Positions 34,817 through 47,883 are shown, numbered from the stretch's first letter. The stretch is 64,000 nt of DNA from Bacteriovoracaceae bacterium (GCA_023954635.1 JAGSHI010000003.1:1-64000); one strand, 5' to 3'. Notes: generated from the sequence alone by a model not told the origin. Made by a program: numbers and translations.

Positions 34817-35000
34817 GAATACATTCCTTTGCGTTTTTTATGATTTGCTCAGTAAGAGTCTAAGCTTTAAGAGAAATTTGTAAACCAAAACTTTGGATGC
34901 GCAGTGTTTCATTTTTCGACGAAGTGTGTGATTTTGTTGCAAAGGGACTAACCTTAAGAGACAATAATCAAGTACATATCTCATCAAGGAAGAATAGAGA

Positions 35001-38449
<3,449 letters not shown>

Positions 38450-38450
38450 T

Positions 38451-38473
38451 TAAAGCCCTCTAACCAAGAGGGC
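38451..38473 (-). terminator. Short hairpin between tgt and serC
   Basis: GCCCTCT (38455-38461) pairs with AGAGGGC (38467-38473). Only a weak T-rich tail follows on the minus strand (TTTAATTAAT), so termination strength is uncertain. Confidence 0.5.
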
Positions 38474-38479
38474 CATAAA

Positions 38480-39598
38480 CTAAAGTACCGACTCAATCGC
38501 ATTAGATAATAGACGAGTTAGTTTATTGAGATCATCAAGTTTAATGTTGTGAAAGAGTCCAATTCTAAATTGGTTTTTCCCAAGCTTTCTATAGGAATCA
38601 ATTCCATAGACTATCTTGTCCGAACCTAGTTTTTTCAAAAGCCCATTAACATCAATTTTTTCATCGACATTAATTGTGGCAACTGAAACTGACCTATATT
38701 TTGGCTCTTCAATAAAGCAACTTAAATAAGGCTTTTCTTCGGCCCATCCATAAACAAGGTCGGCCTTCTTTTGCGCCTCCTCTTGAACTGCTTCGTATCC
38801 CTCTTTATTCATTAACTTAATTTGCTCATTAAGAAAGTAAAGAGTCGAAATCGCAGGAGTGTTATAAGTTTGGTTTTTATCACTATTATCAAGACAAGTT
38901 TTCCAGTTCATAATTCCAGGAATATAACGTGACTTATCATCGTTTAATTTTAAAGCTCTCTCTCTTGCCTTAGGTGACATAATACAAACAAAGAGTCCTC
39001 CTTCACTGGCAAATACTTTTTGAGGAGAAAAGAAGTACATATCTGTTTTGGAAACATCCATAGGACATTGCCCACCTCCACTCGTGGCATCAACGGCCAG
39101 GATAGTATTTTCATCCATTCCTGGAATTTGATCGAGTTGAACTCCGGTAGAAGTTTCATTTAATGTACAAGCAATAAGATCAGAACCACTTATAAGCTCA
39201 GGAGTTATCCCTTTTCCATATTCAACACTCACTTCTTCAGCTTCAATCCATGGAACTAGCTTAGAAGATTTAAACCATTTTTGAGAAAACTCTCCACAGG
39301 TAAAGTGCGTGGCCTTCTTTTCTACGATTCCAAGAGCAATCATATCAAAAAGAAATGTAGCACCACCATTACCAACAGCAATTGTATAATCAGAAGGAAC
39401 GTTAAAGTATGTGCGAAGTCCTTCTTGAATCCCCTTAACAAGGTCCTTTACAGGTTGTTTTCTGTGGCTAGTCCCAAGAAGATGCACTCCTGTGTCAGCT
39501 AGGTCTTTAACAAACTGAACAGGGATAAGACTTGGGCCACAACCAAAGCGTGGGTCAGATGGGATAAGATCAGATGGGGCATTATAGTTTTCAAACAT
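38480..39598 (-). CDS. serC: Phosphoserine aminotransferase
   Basis: SerC makes 3-phosphoserine from 3-phosphohydroxypyruvate in serine synthesis. The 372-residue protein has the N-terminal RFGCGPSLIP, LLGTSHRKQPVKDLV, VGNGGATFLFD, the NETSTGV loop, AVDATSGGGQ and the PLP-lysine segment FFSPQKVFASEGG. This order matches the actinobacterial/deltaproteobacterial SerC type rather than that of E. coli. It is monocistronic here. Confidence 0.9.
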   Translation of the reverse strand: MFENYNAPSDLIPSDPRFGCGPSLIPVQFVKDLADTGVHLLGTSHRKQPVKDLVKGIQEGLRTYFNVPSDYTIAVGNGGATFLFDMIALGIVEKKATHFTCGEFSQKWFKSSKLVPWIEAEEVSVEYGKGITPELISGSDLIACTLNETSTGVQLDQIPGMDENTILAVDATSGGGQCPMDVSKTDMYFFSPQKVFASEGGLFVCIMSPKARERALKLNDDKSRYIPGIMNWKTCLDNSDKNQTYNTPAISTLYFLNEQIKLMNKEGYEAVQEEAQKKADLVYGWAEEKPYLSCFIEEPKYRSVSVATINVDEKIDVNGLLKKLGSDKIVYGIDSYRKLGKNQFRIGLFHNIKLDDLNKLTRLLSNAIESVL

Positions 39599-39701
39599 GG
39601 TGCGTCCTTTTAAATTGATAATCGGACACAGTTTAACTCTAGTTAGACTTTTTGGAAATTGGTCATTCCAATATTGAGTATATTTTGACAGAATTCAATG
39701 A

Positions 39702-40325
39702 ATGAAAAGTTTTAACCTAGTTCTATTGTCAGTCTTATTCGTCGTGTCGTCTAATGCGTATTCCGCAGGAATTAAGGATTCTTATTTAGGTCTTGGAAGT
39801 TACACCTTACTCCCTGGTAAAGTTCAAACAGATGAGAATGGTGACACTAATGGAATCTTCGACCTCGAACCCTATGTTCTTGGTGGGCTTGAGTATCAAG
39901 TTTATGAGGATTGGAGCCTAATCGGAGAAGCAGGCCTTGTTAAACCTGGTTCAGGGAGAGATCCTAAGATAAGCAAGATGACCTATTTCCTTCTTTTAAG
40001 TGGGGCCTATAATTTTATGGATTGGGTCTTTAGACTGGGAACAGGTATTTCTATGACTCGCATCAGCAGTGATGGGGGGACTCAAACTCTAAATAATGGA
40101 ACAGGAACTACTGATTTTCCAATGCCCGATGGTGCATCAGTCAGCCAAAATCTGATTACGACTTTTGGTGTCGAGTATTACTTCCATCAAGAGATGAGCA
40201 CTCGGCTCGAAGGACATTACTTTAACTTGGCTTCAGATGATGCAAAAACTTTAAGCTATACTCTTTCTTTTAGTTATCATTTTGGAAATATTTTTAGCGA
40301 TAGTAAAAAGGTACGTAAAAGATGA
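39702..40325 (+). CDS. Outer-membrane beta-barrel protein
   Basis: The 207-residue protein has a signal peptide (MKSFNLVLLSVLFVVSSNAYS) and about eight amphipathic strands (YVLGGLEYQVYEDWSLIGEA, YFLLLSGAYNF, TLSYTLSFSYHFG), suggesting an eight-stranded barrel of the OmpA/OmpW size class. It overlaps the matrixin-like gene by 4 bases, so the two products are coupled. A possible palindrome TTGGAA...TTCCAA lies upstream at 39652-39671. Confidence 0.75.
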   Translation: MKSFNLVLLSVLFVVSSNAYSAGIKDSYLGLGSYTLLPGKVQTDENGDTNGIFDLEPYVLGGLEYQVYEDWSLIGEAGLVKPGSGRDPKISKMTYFLLLSGAYNFMDWVFRLGTGISMTRISSDGGTQTLNNGTGTTDFPMPDGASVSQNLITTFGVEYYFHQEMSTRLEGHYFNLASDDAKTLSYTLSFSYHFGNIFSDSKKVRKR

Positions 40326-41110
40326 AAGTTCTCTTAACTATAGTCTTAAGTTTAATCACATCTAATGCGTTTAGCTTTTCACTAAATAATACAGTTGGCG
40401 CAGCTTTTAGTAAAAATACAGTTCCAGTTAATATTGCTGATAATTGTACAAACCTAGGTGTCTCCTCTGCGGAATTGTTATCTATGGTAAGTGATGCTGG
40501 CACAATGTATTGGAATACAGTATCAACTTCGAGACTAAGAATTACTGCCGGGAGTGTAGTATCTGTCGATTCTAAGTTTTATACTGATAAAGTTTGTACA
40601 ACAAACAGTGGGAGTTGTGAGCCAAACACCGACCTAACAGTGGCAAGCGATATTCTTATAACTTGCAATGGTGATACAACAGATAATTTTCCGAATGCTC
40701 AAAAAACTGTTCTCGCAATAACTATCCCAAATAATATTTCGGATAGAACTATTAATGGTGCACTCATTGCTATCAATGATCGATCGGATAATATTTTTCA
40801 AGATCAGTCGAGAGCGAAAATGGTATCGGTTTTGGCCCACGAAATAGGTCACGCAGTTGGGCTTGGGCACTCTCCAGTAGGTGACTCTTTAATGTATTAT
40901 ACTTTAGTCCCTGTCAGAGACAGACTTGGTTGGGATGATATCGATGGGATTACTTATCTCTACCCGAGAGAGCAGCCATTTGGATGCGGAACAATTGAAG
41001 ACATCAATAATAGTGGGAAAGGGGCTCCCCTTCTCTTTGTTCTTTTAATGCCCTTTCTACTTATTCAGTTATTGAAACTTAGAGATCGCTTTTCACATTC
41101 TTTCTCATAG
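40322..41110 (+). CDS. Exported matrixin-like metalloprotease with C-terminal membrane anchor or sorting tail
   Basis: A signal peptide (MKVLLTIVLSLITSNAFS) precedes a 262-residue protein with the metzincin zinc motif HEIGHAVGLGH (173-183) and a Met-turn SLMYY just after it. The glutamate and three histidines are all present, so it should be an active zinc endopeptidase. After the domain come a cysteine-glycine pair (FGCGTIED), a hydrophobic helix (PLLFVLLMPFLLIQLLKL) and basic residues, a layout like MYXO-CTERM-type sorting tails. Its stop overlaps the convergent aminopeptidase gene by 46 bases. Confidence 0.85.
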   Translation: MKVLLTIVLSLITSNAFSFSLNNTVGAAFSKNTVPVNIADNCTNLGVSSAELLSMVSDAGTMYWNTVSTSRLRITAGSVVSVDSKFYTDKVCTTNSGSCEPNTDLTVASDILITCNGDTTDNFPNAQKTVLAITIPNNISDRTINGALIAINDRSDNIFQDQSRAKMVSVLAHEIGHAVGLGHSPVGDSLMYYTLVPVRDRLGWDDIDGITYLYPREQPFGCGTIEDINNSGKGAPLLFVLLMPFLLIQLLKLRDRFSHSFS

Positions 41111-42789
41111 TTTTCTAGCCAACTAATCTCATCTGTAGTCATTAAGCTTTTTTCAATCAAGTTTGGCATAAAACCTAAATAAATAAGTGTACGGAATCTT
41201 AACATCCCTTCAAACTCTGGGTGCTTCTCAACTACTGCAATATTTTCAAGCCTGACTCCTCCAAAACCTGGAATATAAATTCCTGGTTCAAGAGACCCGA
41301 CTCTTCCTTCAACAAGTGGCGTTTGTGAGAACGGAGTTAATCGATACCCTGACTCATGAACATTTATTCCAATTCCATGTCCAGTGCCATGGGCATAGTC
41401 ATAACCATGAGCTCGCATTGGTGCTCGCGCAATTGAGTCGACAAAACTTCCAGGTGTTCCCTCAGGAAAGACCGCATTAAGGGCACCGATAAGTCCTCTT
41501 AAGACTAATGTATAAATTTTCTTTTGTTTTTCAGTTGGGGTCCCTTTTGGAAGAAATGCTCTTGTGCAATCTGTGGCCAACCCTGATTCGTAAAATGCAC
41601 CAGAATCAAGTAAGGCCATATCGCCATCCTTAATAAGAACATCTTGGCTTGGCGAACCGTAATGAATGATAGAAGAATTGGCTCCAATTCCTGCTATCGT
41701 TTTAAAGCTTAAGGCCAAGGCCCCTGAGTCTGCGTAAAATTTATTCGCTTTTTGAAAATACTCCAGCTCTGTTACATCTCTAGAAGTTGCTTCCTTACAT
41801 GTCCAGTCGATAATATCTTTAATTACTTTTGCAGACCTCTCAAAGGACTTCTCCATTTCATTAACTTCAACACTATTTTTAGTCGCATGAAGTTCCGAAA
41901 TACCACCATCTTTTTCTTTTAGGGTTTCTGCTCCAAAAGATTTCATTAAAATTCTAAAGTCTGCACTAGTTGTAGTCAGGGGATCAAAAAATAATTTATC
42001 AATTCCTACTTTCTGGGCCAGCTCAGTTAATTTATCTTCCAATTGATCCCAGTCTAATTCATAAATCGTAAAATTCTCATTTGACTCAATTGAACTAGAA
42101 TATTTTACCGAACTTGGAGAAAAGAGGATCACTCTATCCTTTAGAACAAGCGCTTTCGCGATGAATGTAGATTGAAAAGGATGATGGTAACCACGAAGAT
42201 TACAAATCCATGAGATTGAGTCTAGACTAGAAAGAAAGAAGCCTTCTTTAGGATTAACAGTTCTTCTTATTTTCTTGTCAGTACTTTCTCCAGTTATCTT
42301 ATCTGAGAGTTCTGTCACTTCATTATCAGGACTGAACCCTGGAGCATCAATTAATTTACTAATCTCAAGTAAATCGAAGCCTACTACACTAAAGCTTTTT
42401 GAAAGAACCTTTTCAAATCCGAGTGGAATACGATCTCCCTCTACTCCAAGATTCTTTACTTTTAGTTCTTGTCCTTTTGCAACGAGAGCTGGACCTAGTT
42501 CTACTCCATAAGGAACTTTAACAACTTCAACAATAGTGTCATCGACTTCGTTTGATGCTTGTTCATGATAACGGCCATCGACAAAAAGTAATGCTCTACC
42601 AGTAACTGGTATTAAGACCTCAGCGACGCTTCCAGAGAATCCTGAGACATAATAGCGATGGTTGTCTCCAAGAGGAACATATTCACTTAGAAAGATATCA
42701 AAGCTTGATATATAAATAGCATCAAGGTTCTTTTTATCAGCAAATTTTTGAATTTCCTTGATTCTGGTTTTCACTTCTTCTGACTTCAC
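41065..42789 (-). CDS. Xaa-Pro aminopeptidase (M24B family)
   Basis: The 574-residue protein has two creatinase-like N-terminal domains and a C-terminal pita-bread catalytic domain. Metal ligands are recognisable in LLDSGAFYESGLATDCTR, GTGHGIGINVHESG, and the glutamates of LEPGIYIPGFGGVRLEN. Length and the tripartite layout match the long, APP1-type aminopeptidases P, which release an N-terminal residue before proline. There is no signal peptide. The start is GTG with AAAGG eight bases before it. The role is probably peptide catabolism after prey digestion (inference). Confidence 0.92.
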   Translation of the reverse strand: MKSEEVKTRIKEIQKFADKKNLDAIYISSFDIFLSEYVPLGDNHRYYVSGFSGSVAEVLIPVTGRALLFVDGRYHEQASNEVDDTIVEVVKVPYGVELGPALVAKGQELKVKNLGVEGDRIPLGFEKVLSKSFSVVGFDLLEISKLIDAPGFSPDNEVTELSDKITGESTDKKIRRTVNPKEGFFLSSLDSISWICNLRGYHHPFQSTFIAKALVLKDRVILFSPSSVKYSSSIESNENFTIYELDWDQLEDKLTELAQKVGIDKLFFDPLTTTSADFRILMKSFGAETLKEKDGGISELHATKNSVEVNEMEKSFERSAKVIKDIIDWTCKEATSRDVTELEYFQKANKFYADSGALALSFKTIAGIGANSSIIHYGSPSQDVLIKDGDMALLDSGAFYESGLATDCTRAFLPKGTPTEKQKKIYTLVLRGLIGALNAVFPEGTPGSFVDSIARAPMRAHGYDYAHGTGHGIGINVHESGYRLTPFSQTPLVEGRVGSLEPGIYIPGFGGVRLENIAVVEKHPEFEGMLRFRTLIYLGFMPNLIEKSLMTTDEISWLENYEKECEKRSLSFNN

Positions 42790-42929
42790 TTTTTACGCCT
42801 TTTTTTAAACAAGTTCTAAAATATTAATAATAAAACTTTAGAATTTTTTCGAACTTTCCGATACTTACATTGTTGAATGAATTTTGTCACCTTTTCACCT
42901 TTGTGAATGTAATAATTAAAGGTACTTAG

Positions 42930-43079
42930 ATGCGCTTCGGAGTAAAACAAATTGTTTTTCTTATCTTATCAGTGTTTTTGATAAAAATCAGTATTGCTGA
43001 CCAAATGAGAGATAATCATAAGAAATCTAAGAAACGAAGACCTGCAAGTGTCTCAGTCAGCTCTAGTCTTAGTCGATAA
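42930..43079 (+). CDS. Small exported basic peptide
   Basis: The frame encodes 49 residues: a signal-peptide-like start (MRFGVKQIVFLILSVFLIK, then ISIA) and a short basic, serine-rich mature part (KKSKKRRPASVSVSSSLSR). AAAGG lies seven bases before the ATG, and the frame fills the otherwise empty gap between two minus-strand genes. Its 3' end overlaps the end of murD by 27 bases. No homology was recognised; the coding status rests on the ribosome binding site and the signal-like composition. Confidence 0.5.
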   Translation: MRFGVKQIVFLILSVFLIKISIADQMRDNHKKSKKRRPASVSVSSSLSR

Positions 43080-44345
43080 AACAAGTTTCTTAAAACTCTC
43101 TCCTCTATTTTCAAAATTTTCAAATTGATCAAATGACGGAAAGGCCGGAGAAAACAAAAGAACTCCTTCCTTTGACTCATCTAGAATTTCTGGAAAGAAA
43201 TCATCTAAATATTTAACAATTTCTGAGTTAATCCCACTTAACTCTTTTTCAACAAGTACAGCACTTTCTCCATAAAGCCACACCTTCGATACTTTATCAT
43301 TAATTAAAGTTTTGAGTTTTATAGGAATAGAGATTTTACTTGAACGAAGCTTGCCTCCCATGATGAGATGAACGTCTTTTTCAAATGATTCAAGTGCAAC
43401 TTCAGTAGAAGTCCAATTAGTACTTTTTGAATCATTAAAGACTTTCTGAGTGCAATCTACTTTTTCAAGTCTATGCTCAACTCCCTTAAATAAAGAAATC
43501 CCAGGAATCATTTCATCGTCGCTTAAACCATAGGCCCTCGCCATTTGTACGGCAAAGTTTAGGTTTATGAGGTTATGAGCTCCAGGGAGTTGAAAGCTTT
43601 TAAGAAGGTTGACCGGTATTGTTTTTGTAGGTTCTACCTTGCTAACACGGCAAGAAACATTGCTTACTTCACCTGAAAGGTCTACAGGAATGAATAAGGT
43701 ATCCTCAACAGTCATATTATCTACAATATGAAATTTAGCTTTTTTGTATAATTCAAAATTTTCATATCTTTCCATATGGCTAGGACTAATATTGAGAATC
43801 GCGGAAATCTCGGGATGGAATTCCTTCATGCTTTCAAGTTGAAAGCTCGATAACTCTAAAAGAGCGCAATCAAACGTTTTCCCATTTAATTGAGATAAAG
43901 CTCCCTCACAAAATGGTATTCCGATATTTCCACCGACAAATGTTTTTACGTTAGCTTCGCGAAGTATATTCCCTAGTAGTGAAACTGTTGTCGTTTTTCC
44001 ATTTGTTCCAGTTATTCCTAAGATTCTTCCTTTAAAGTTTCGGTATCCAAGCTCTATTTCTGAGATGACATTCTTATTGTTCTTTAAAAAGTATTGAACA
44101 AGTTTATTAGTCCGTGGGATTCCTGGAGATAAGACCAGCTCTTCACAGCTACCTAAAACTGAATTATCCAGTATATCTTGTTCACTAAATTGAAGATTTG
44201 AGTTTTCCTTAATTAAAGGTGTGGCCCATTTTTCGACATCAGATGAATTAACGGCGATTGTTGGAATATTTAAATATTTAAGTAGCTTAAGAGCTGATAC
44301 TCCAGAACGACCCATTCCAAAAACAATTGTACTTTTCTCTCCCAT
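43053..44345 (-). CDS. murD: UDP-N-acetylmuramoyl-L-alanine:D-glutamate ligase
   Basis: MurD adds D-glutamate to the peptidoglycan precursor in the cytoplasm. The 430 residues show the N-terminal nucleotide-binding FGMGRSGVSALKLL, the P-loop GITGTNGKTTT, the LELSSFQLE strand, EHRLEKV, FNDSKSTN and the C-terminal LFSPAFPSFDQFENFENRG. The usual DH of the central domain (NIxxDHxDRY) reads SHMERY here. No other dcw-cluster gene adjoins, so it is detached from the usual mur operon. It is divergent from the methyltransferase gene. Confidence 0.95.
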   Translation of the reverse strand: MGEKSTIVFGMGRSGVSALKLLKYLNIPTIAVNSSDVEKWATPLIKENSNLQFSEQDILDNSVLGSCEELVLSPGIPRTNKLVQYFLKNNKNVISEIELGYRNFKGRILGITGTNGKTTTVSLLGNILREANVKTFVGGNIGIPFCEGALSQLNGKTFDCALLELSSFQLESMKEFHPEISAILNISPSHMERYENFELYKKAKFHIVDNMTVEDTLFIPVDLSGEVSNVSCRVSKVEPTKTIPVNLLKSFQLPGAHNLINLNFAVQMARAYGLSDDEMIPGISLFKGVEHRLEKVDCTQKVFNDSKSTNWTSTEVALESFEKDVHLIMGGKLRSSKISIPIKLKTLINDKVSKVWLYGESAVLVEKELSGINSEIVKYLDDFFPEILDESKEGVLLFSPAFPSFDQFENFENRGESFKKLVLSTKTRAD

Positions 44346-44409
44346 AACTTCCCTAATGCGTCATTTGAAGGTATATAGAATAACATTGAGTAGGAGAATT
44401 AGGCCATTC

Positions 44410-45642
44410 ATGGATTATAAAAGGCGTTTTGATAATATTGTTTCATTTCTTACTCCCATAACAGAGTTATGGGAAAATGAAGTTCTGTATCAGTACCCTG
44501 ATCTAAATGCTTATCCAAACGACTGGATGAATTGGTTATCCAAACTGAGTGATAGTGAACTTTGGACAATTGACTGTCGAAAAGACACTCACCTCTTAAG
44601 CAACTCTCCAATGAGTCTCTTCTCTCAATCTATTGATGATCTTATTGAACTTCCTAGAGAAGATCTTCATCCAGATGACCTCCCCTCATGGGCCTGGAAC
44701 TATGTAAAAAATAAAAAAAGACATGAAATAAACCAGATACGAGGAGTATTAACTAATCAAACTCAGTCTGAAAGTTTAAATATCGTTGATATAGGAGGAG
44801 GAGTTGGACAGCTCGGAAGAATTCTCTCTCTTTATCATGGGCTTCCTGTGACCTCTATTGATCAAGATGCCAAGCTTCAAGAGATTGGAAAGCAAAGATT
44901 AACCAAATACCCTAAACCCGAAGGTTATGCAGAGCTAAAATTTATCGAATCAATTTTCGATAGTGAGGTGTTAGAAAATAATCCTCAATTACAAAAAGTT
45001 TGTAACGAAAGCTCACTTATACTCGGTCTACATACTTGTGGACCATTGGCCATTGACCATTTAAAAGTTGGCCTAAAGACCAAAAGTTCATCACTTTTTA
45101 ACTTTGCCTGTTGTTATAACAAGTTATCTCAAACCGACACAAACTTATCTGATTATTCAAAACAAAATGGTTTAATTCTTAATAAATTTGCTCTTACTCT
45201 AGCTACGCGAGGTCACGCAGACATGACCTTTGAAGACTACCTATTCAAAAAAAGAGTAAAGAAGTTTCGATACACTCTTCAATTACTAGCGACTCACTTT
45301 AAAATTGATAAAAATCTAGAATCTGTTGGCTCTGCAACTCCTAGAACTTATAAAGGTGATTTTACTGAGTACGTTTTATCAAAATTAGAGTTTGCAAAAA
45401 TTAATCATAACCTCACAAGAGAACAAATAGCGGAATTTTATAATAGAAAAGATATAACTGAATCCGTTGAAACGATGTTTCTTGCAAACTTAATTAGATG
45501 GCAACTTGGCCGGGTACTAGAACTTTACATTCTTTTAGATAGAGTTCTTTGGCTAGAGGAAAAAGGCCATAAACCGACATTAAAACAATACTTCGATGAA
45601 GATTTAAGCCCAAGAAATATCGGTCTTTTCCTTTCTAAATAA
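44410..45642 (+). CDS. METTL25/RRNAD1-like SAM-dependent methyltransferase
   Basis: The 410-residue protein has a class I SAM-binding motif VDIGGGVGQLGRIL with the acidic SIDQDAKL at strand 2. It also carries LGLHTCGPLAIDHL and FACCYNKLS, the HxCGxL...CCY signature of the methyltransferase domain found in METTL25-type proteins, which are mostly eukaryotic but also occur in scattered bacteria. The substrate is unknown. A GTG at 44221 opens the frame earlier, but that stretch is antisense to murD; the ATG at 44410 follows AGG six bases upstream. Confidence 0.78.
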   Translation: MDYKRRFDNIVSFLTPITELWENEVLYQYPDLNAYPNDWMNWLSKLSDSELWTIDCRKDTHLLSNSPMSLFSQSIDDLIELPREDLHPDDLPSWAWNYVKNKKRHEINQIRGVLTNQTQSESLNIVDIGGGVGQLGRILSLYHGLPVTSIDQDAKLQEIGKQRLTKYPKPEGYAELKFIESIFDSEVLENNPQLQKVCNESSLILGLHTCGPLAIDHLKVGLKTKSSSLFNFACCYNKLSQTDTNLSDYSKQNGLILNKFALTLATRGHADMTFEDYLFKKRVKKFRYTLQLLATHFKIDKNLESVGSATPRTYKGDFTEYVLSKLEFAKINHNLTREQIAEFYNRKDITESVETMFLANLIRWQLGRVLELYILLDRVLWLEEKGHKPTLKQYFDEDLSPRNIGLFLSK

Positions 45643-45665
45643 AAAAAGGCCCCCAAACGGAGGCC
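45641..45665 (-). terminator. Intrinsic terminator after glnN
   Basis: GGCCCCC (45648-45654) pairs with GGAGGCC (45659-45665). The odd pair is G-U on the minus strand, and seven T residues follow there, so the main direction is the glutamine synthetase transcript. Confidence 0.82.
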
Positions 45666-45690
45666 CTCTTTAAAGCTATAAAAATTATAA

Positions 45691-47883
45691 TTATCTCAAA
45701 AATAACATTTCTGAATACTTAGGCAGAGGCCAAAGAGTATTTGGTACAAGATTTTCAACTTCTGCACAAAAGCTTGCGACTACTTCTGATTGAGGAAAGA
45801 GATCATTTGCGATTTTATCAGATATCCCTTCAGTATCTCCTTCAAGTCCATCAACTGTAGCGGAGAGATTATTTGTATTTGCATACAGTGACTCTAGCGC
45901 AAAGTTTAACTTTTTATAGATCTCAGTTTCGACAGAACATTCAAGGTTAAAACTCTTTTGCCTTTGAATAATTTGTGAAAGCTCAGTCTTATAATTAATG
46001 GCCGCTGGAATTACAGTCTGATTAACCATCGAGATTAATGTACTAAACTCAATCTCTCTTAATGTATTATACCTTTCGGCCAATACTTCATAACGAAGTT
46101 CTAATTCAGACCTTTTAAAAACTCCCGTTTCAACCAAGAAAGCAGATTCTTTTTCATCTGTTAAAACTTTTAATGCCTCAGCTGAAGTTCTTAAATTTGG
46201 AAGACCTCTTTTTTCTGCTTCATCAACCCAATCAGATGAATAACCATCACCATTAAAAATAACTGAATAGGCATTTTTAACCCATTTAGTAGTAATCTTT
46301 AATAAGGCATCATCAATAGAAGCTCCGGCCTTTATCTCAGACTCAACAAAGTCAGCACTCTCTTTATAAACTTCAGCAATCGCTGCATTAAGAATGGAAA
46401 CTGGAAAGCCAATAGCAGCAGTAGATCCAACTGCTCTAAATTCAAATTTATTTCCAGTAAAAGCAAAAGGTGAAGTTCTATTTCGATCAGTATTGTCTAA
46501 TAGGAGATGTGCCAACTGCTGAGCACCTGTCTCTAAAAAAGTATCTCCATCTTTAGCCGAGAGCTTTTTACCTGAATAAATATTTTCAAAGATTCCTTCT
46601 AAAGTATGTCCAAGAAAAACTGAAATGATAGAAGGTGGTGCTTCGTTTGCTCCTAACCTATGGTCATTTGCAGCAGATGCAATTCCCATTCTAAGAGCTT
46701 TTGCATGTCTAAAAACTGATTCAGTGACAATGGCAACAGTAGAAAGAAATAGAAGGTTTTCGTGTGGGTTTTCGCCTGGCTCAAGTAAGTTGTGACCAGA
46801 ATTATCACTCATTGACCAGTTTACATGTTTCCCAGATCCATTTATGCCAGCAAAAGGCTTTTCATGAAGAATGGCCACAAAGTCATGTTTTGCTGCAACA
46901 GATTTAATAACGGCCATAATAATTTGGTTTTGATCGGCCGAAACATTCGCGGCAGAGAAAACAGGAGCGATTTCATATTGACCAGGGGCCACTTCATTAT
47001 GTCGTGTCTTAGAAGGAATACCTAATTTATGGAGTTCAAGATCAAGCTCTTGCATAAATCCCATTACTCGATCAGGAATTCGTCCAAAGTAATGGTCGTC
47101 TAATTGTTGGTTTTTTGAAGATGAACAACCGAGTAGAGTTCGTCCCGTCATCACAAGATCAGGTCTTGCGTAATAAAAATCTTTATCAATCAAGAAGTAC
47201 TCTTGTTCACAACCGATAGTAACATCGACTTTTGAAACATCTTTTTTTCCAACTAAATTTAAAAATCGAGTGACTTCATTTGAAACTTTACTCACTGAAC
47301 GAAGAAGTGGAGTTTTAATATCCAGTGCCTCTCCCGTATAAGAAACAAATGCTGTTGGAATACACAAAGTTTTTCCATTTGGTGCTTCTGTCAGAAACAT
47401 AGGAGATGTTAAGTCCCAAGAAGTATATCCTCTGGCCTCAAAAGTGCTTCTTGATCCACCGTTAGGAAATGAAGAAGCATCTGGTTCACCTTGCAATAAC
47501 TGACTAACAGAAAGTCTTTCAATTGCTTGTCCATTTTTTATTGTTAAAAAGGCATCATGCTTTTCTGCCGTTCCACCAGTTAGAGGTTGAAACCAATGAC
47601 AAAAATGTGTGGCCCCTTTGTCTGTGGCCCACTTTGTTACTGCATTGGCCACAATATCTGCATGTTCTTTTGAAATTTTACTTCCAGAGCTTGCAACATT
47701 TAGAATTTCTTTTCTCACATTCTCAGGAATATCCGTAGATGTAGCAAAGTTGAAAACATTTTCTCCGTAATACTCACTAACCTTCATAGGATTCCCATTA
47801 GTATCAATTGGAATGTCTATTTCTCTAAGTAGTCTGTTTGTAGACTCAATCTTAGCGTTGGTTCTGGTTTCGAGTGTAGGCAT
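45691..47883 (-). CDS. glnN: Glutamine synthetase, type III
   Basis: GSIII makes glutamine from glutamate, ammonia and ATP and forms large dodecamers. The 730-residue length and motifs are characteristic: THFCHWFQPLTGGTAEKHD, the catalytic VTIGCEQEYFLID, HNEVAPGQYEIAPVFS, the GSGKHVNWSM loop and DRNRTSPFAFTGNKFEFR. AGGAGA lies seven bases before the ATG. No adenylylation-type tyrosine motif is expected in this type. No glnB or glnK gene adjoins. Confidence 0.96.
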   Translation of the reverse strand: MPTLETRTNAKIESTNRLLREIDIPIDTNGNPMKVSEYYGENVFNFATSTDIPENVRKEILNVASSGSKISKEHADIVANAVTKWATDKGATHFCHWFQPLTGGTAEKHDAFLTIKNGQAIERLSVSQLLQGEPDASSFPNGGSRSTFEARGYTSWDLTSPMFLTEAPNGKTLCIPTAFVSYTGEALDIKTPLLRSVSKVSNEVTRFLNLVGKKDVSKVDVTIGCEQEYFLIDKDFYYARPDLVMTGRTLLGCSSSKNQQLDDHYFGRIPDRVMGFMQELDLELHKLGIPSKTRHNEVAPGQYEIAPVFSAANVSADQNQIIMAVIKSVAAKHDFVAILHEKPFAGINGSGKHVNWSMSDNSGHNLLEPGENPHENLLFLSTVAIVTESVFRHAKALRMGIASAANDHRLGANEAPPSIISVFLGHTLEGIFENIYSGKKLSAKDGDTFLETGAQQLAHLLLDNTDRNRTSPFAFTGNKFEFRAVGSTAAIGFPVSILNAAIAEVYKESADFVESEIKAGASIDDALLKITTKWVKNAYSVIFNGDGYSSDWVDEAEKRGLPNLRTSAEALKVLTDEKESAFLVETGVFKRSELELRYEVLAERYNTLREIEFSTLISMVNQTVIPAAINYKTELSQIIQRQKSFNLECSVETEIYKKLNFALESLYANTNNLSATVDGLEGDTEGISDKIANDLFPQSEVVASFCAEVENLVPNTLWPLPKYSEMLFLR

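Noticed and set aside
39652-39671. Palindrome TTGGAA...TTCCAA upstream of the barrel gene as an operator
   Set aside because: Only short arms, in AT-rich sequence; mentioned with the gene but not supported as a separate site.
44221-44409. Earlier GTG start for the METTL25-like gene
   Set aside because: This stretch is antisense to the conserved start of murD, and the ATG at 44410 has a suitable upstream AGG.
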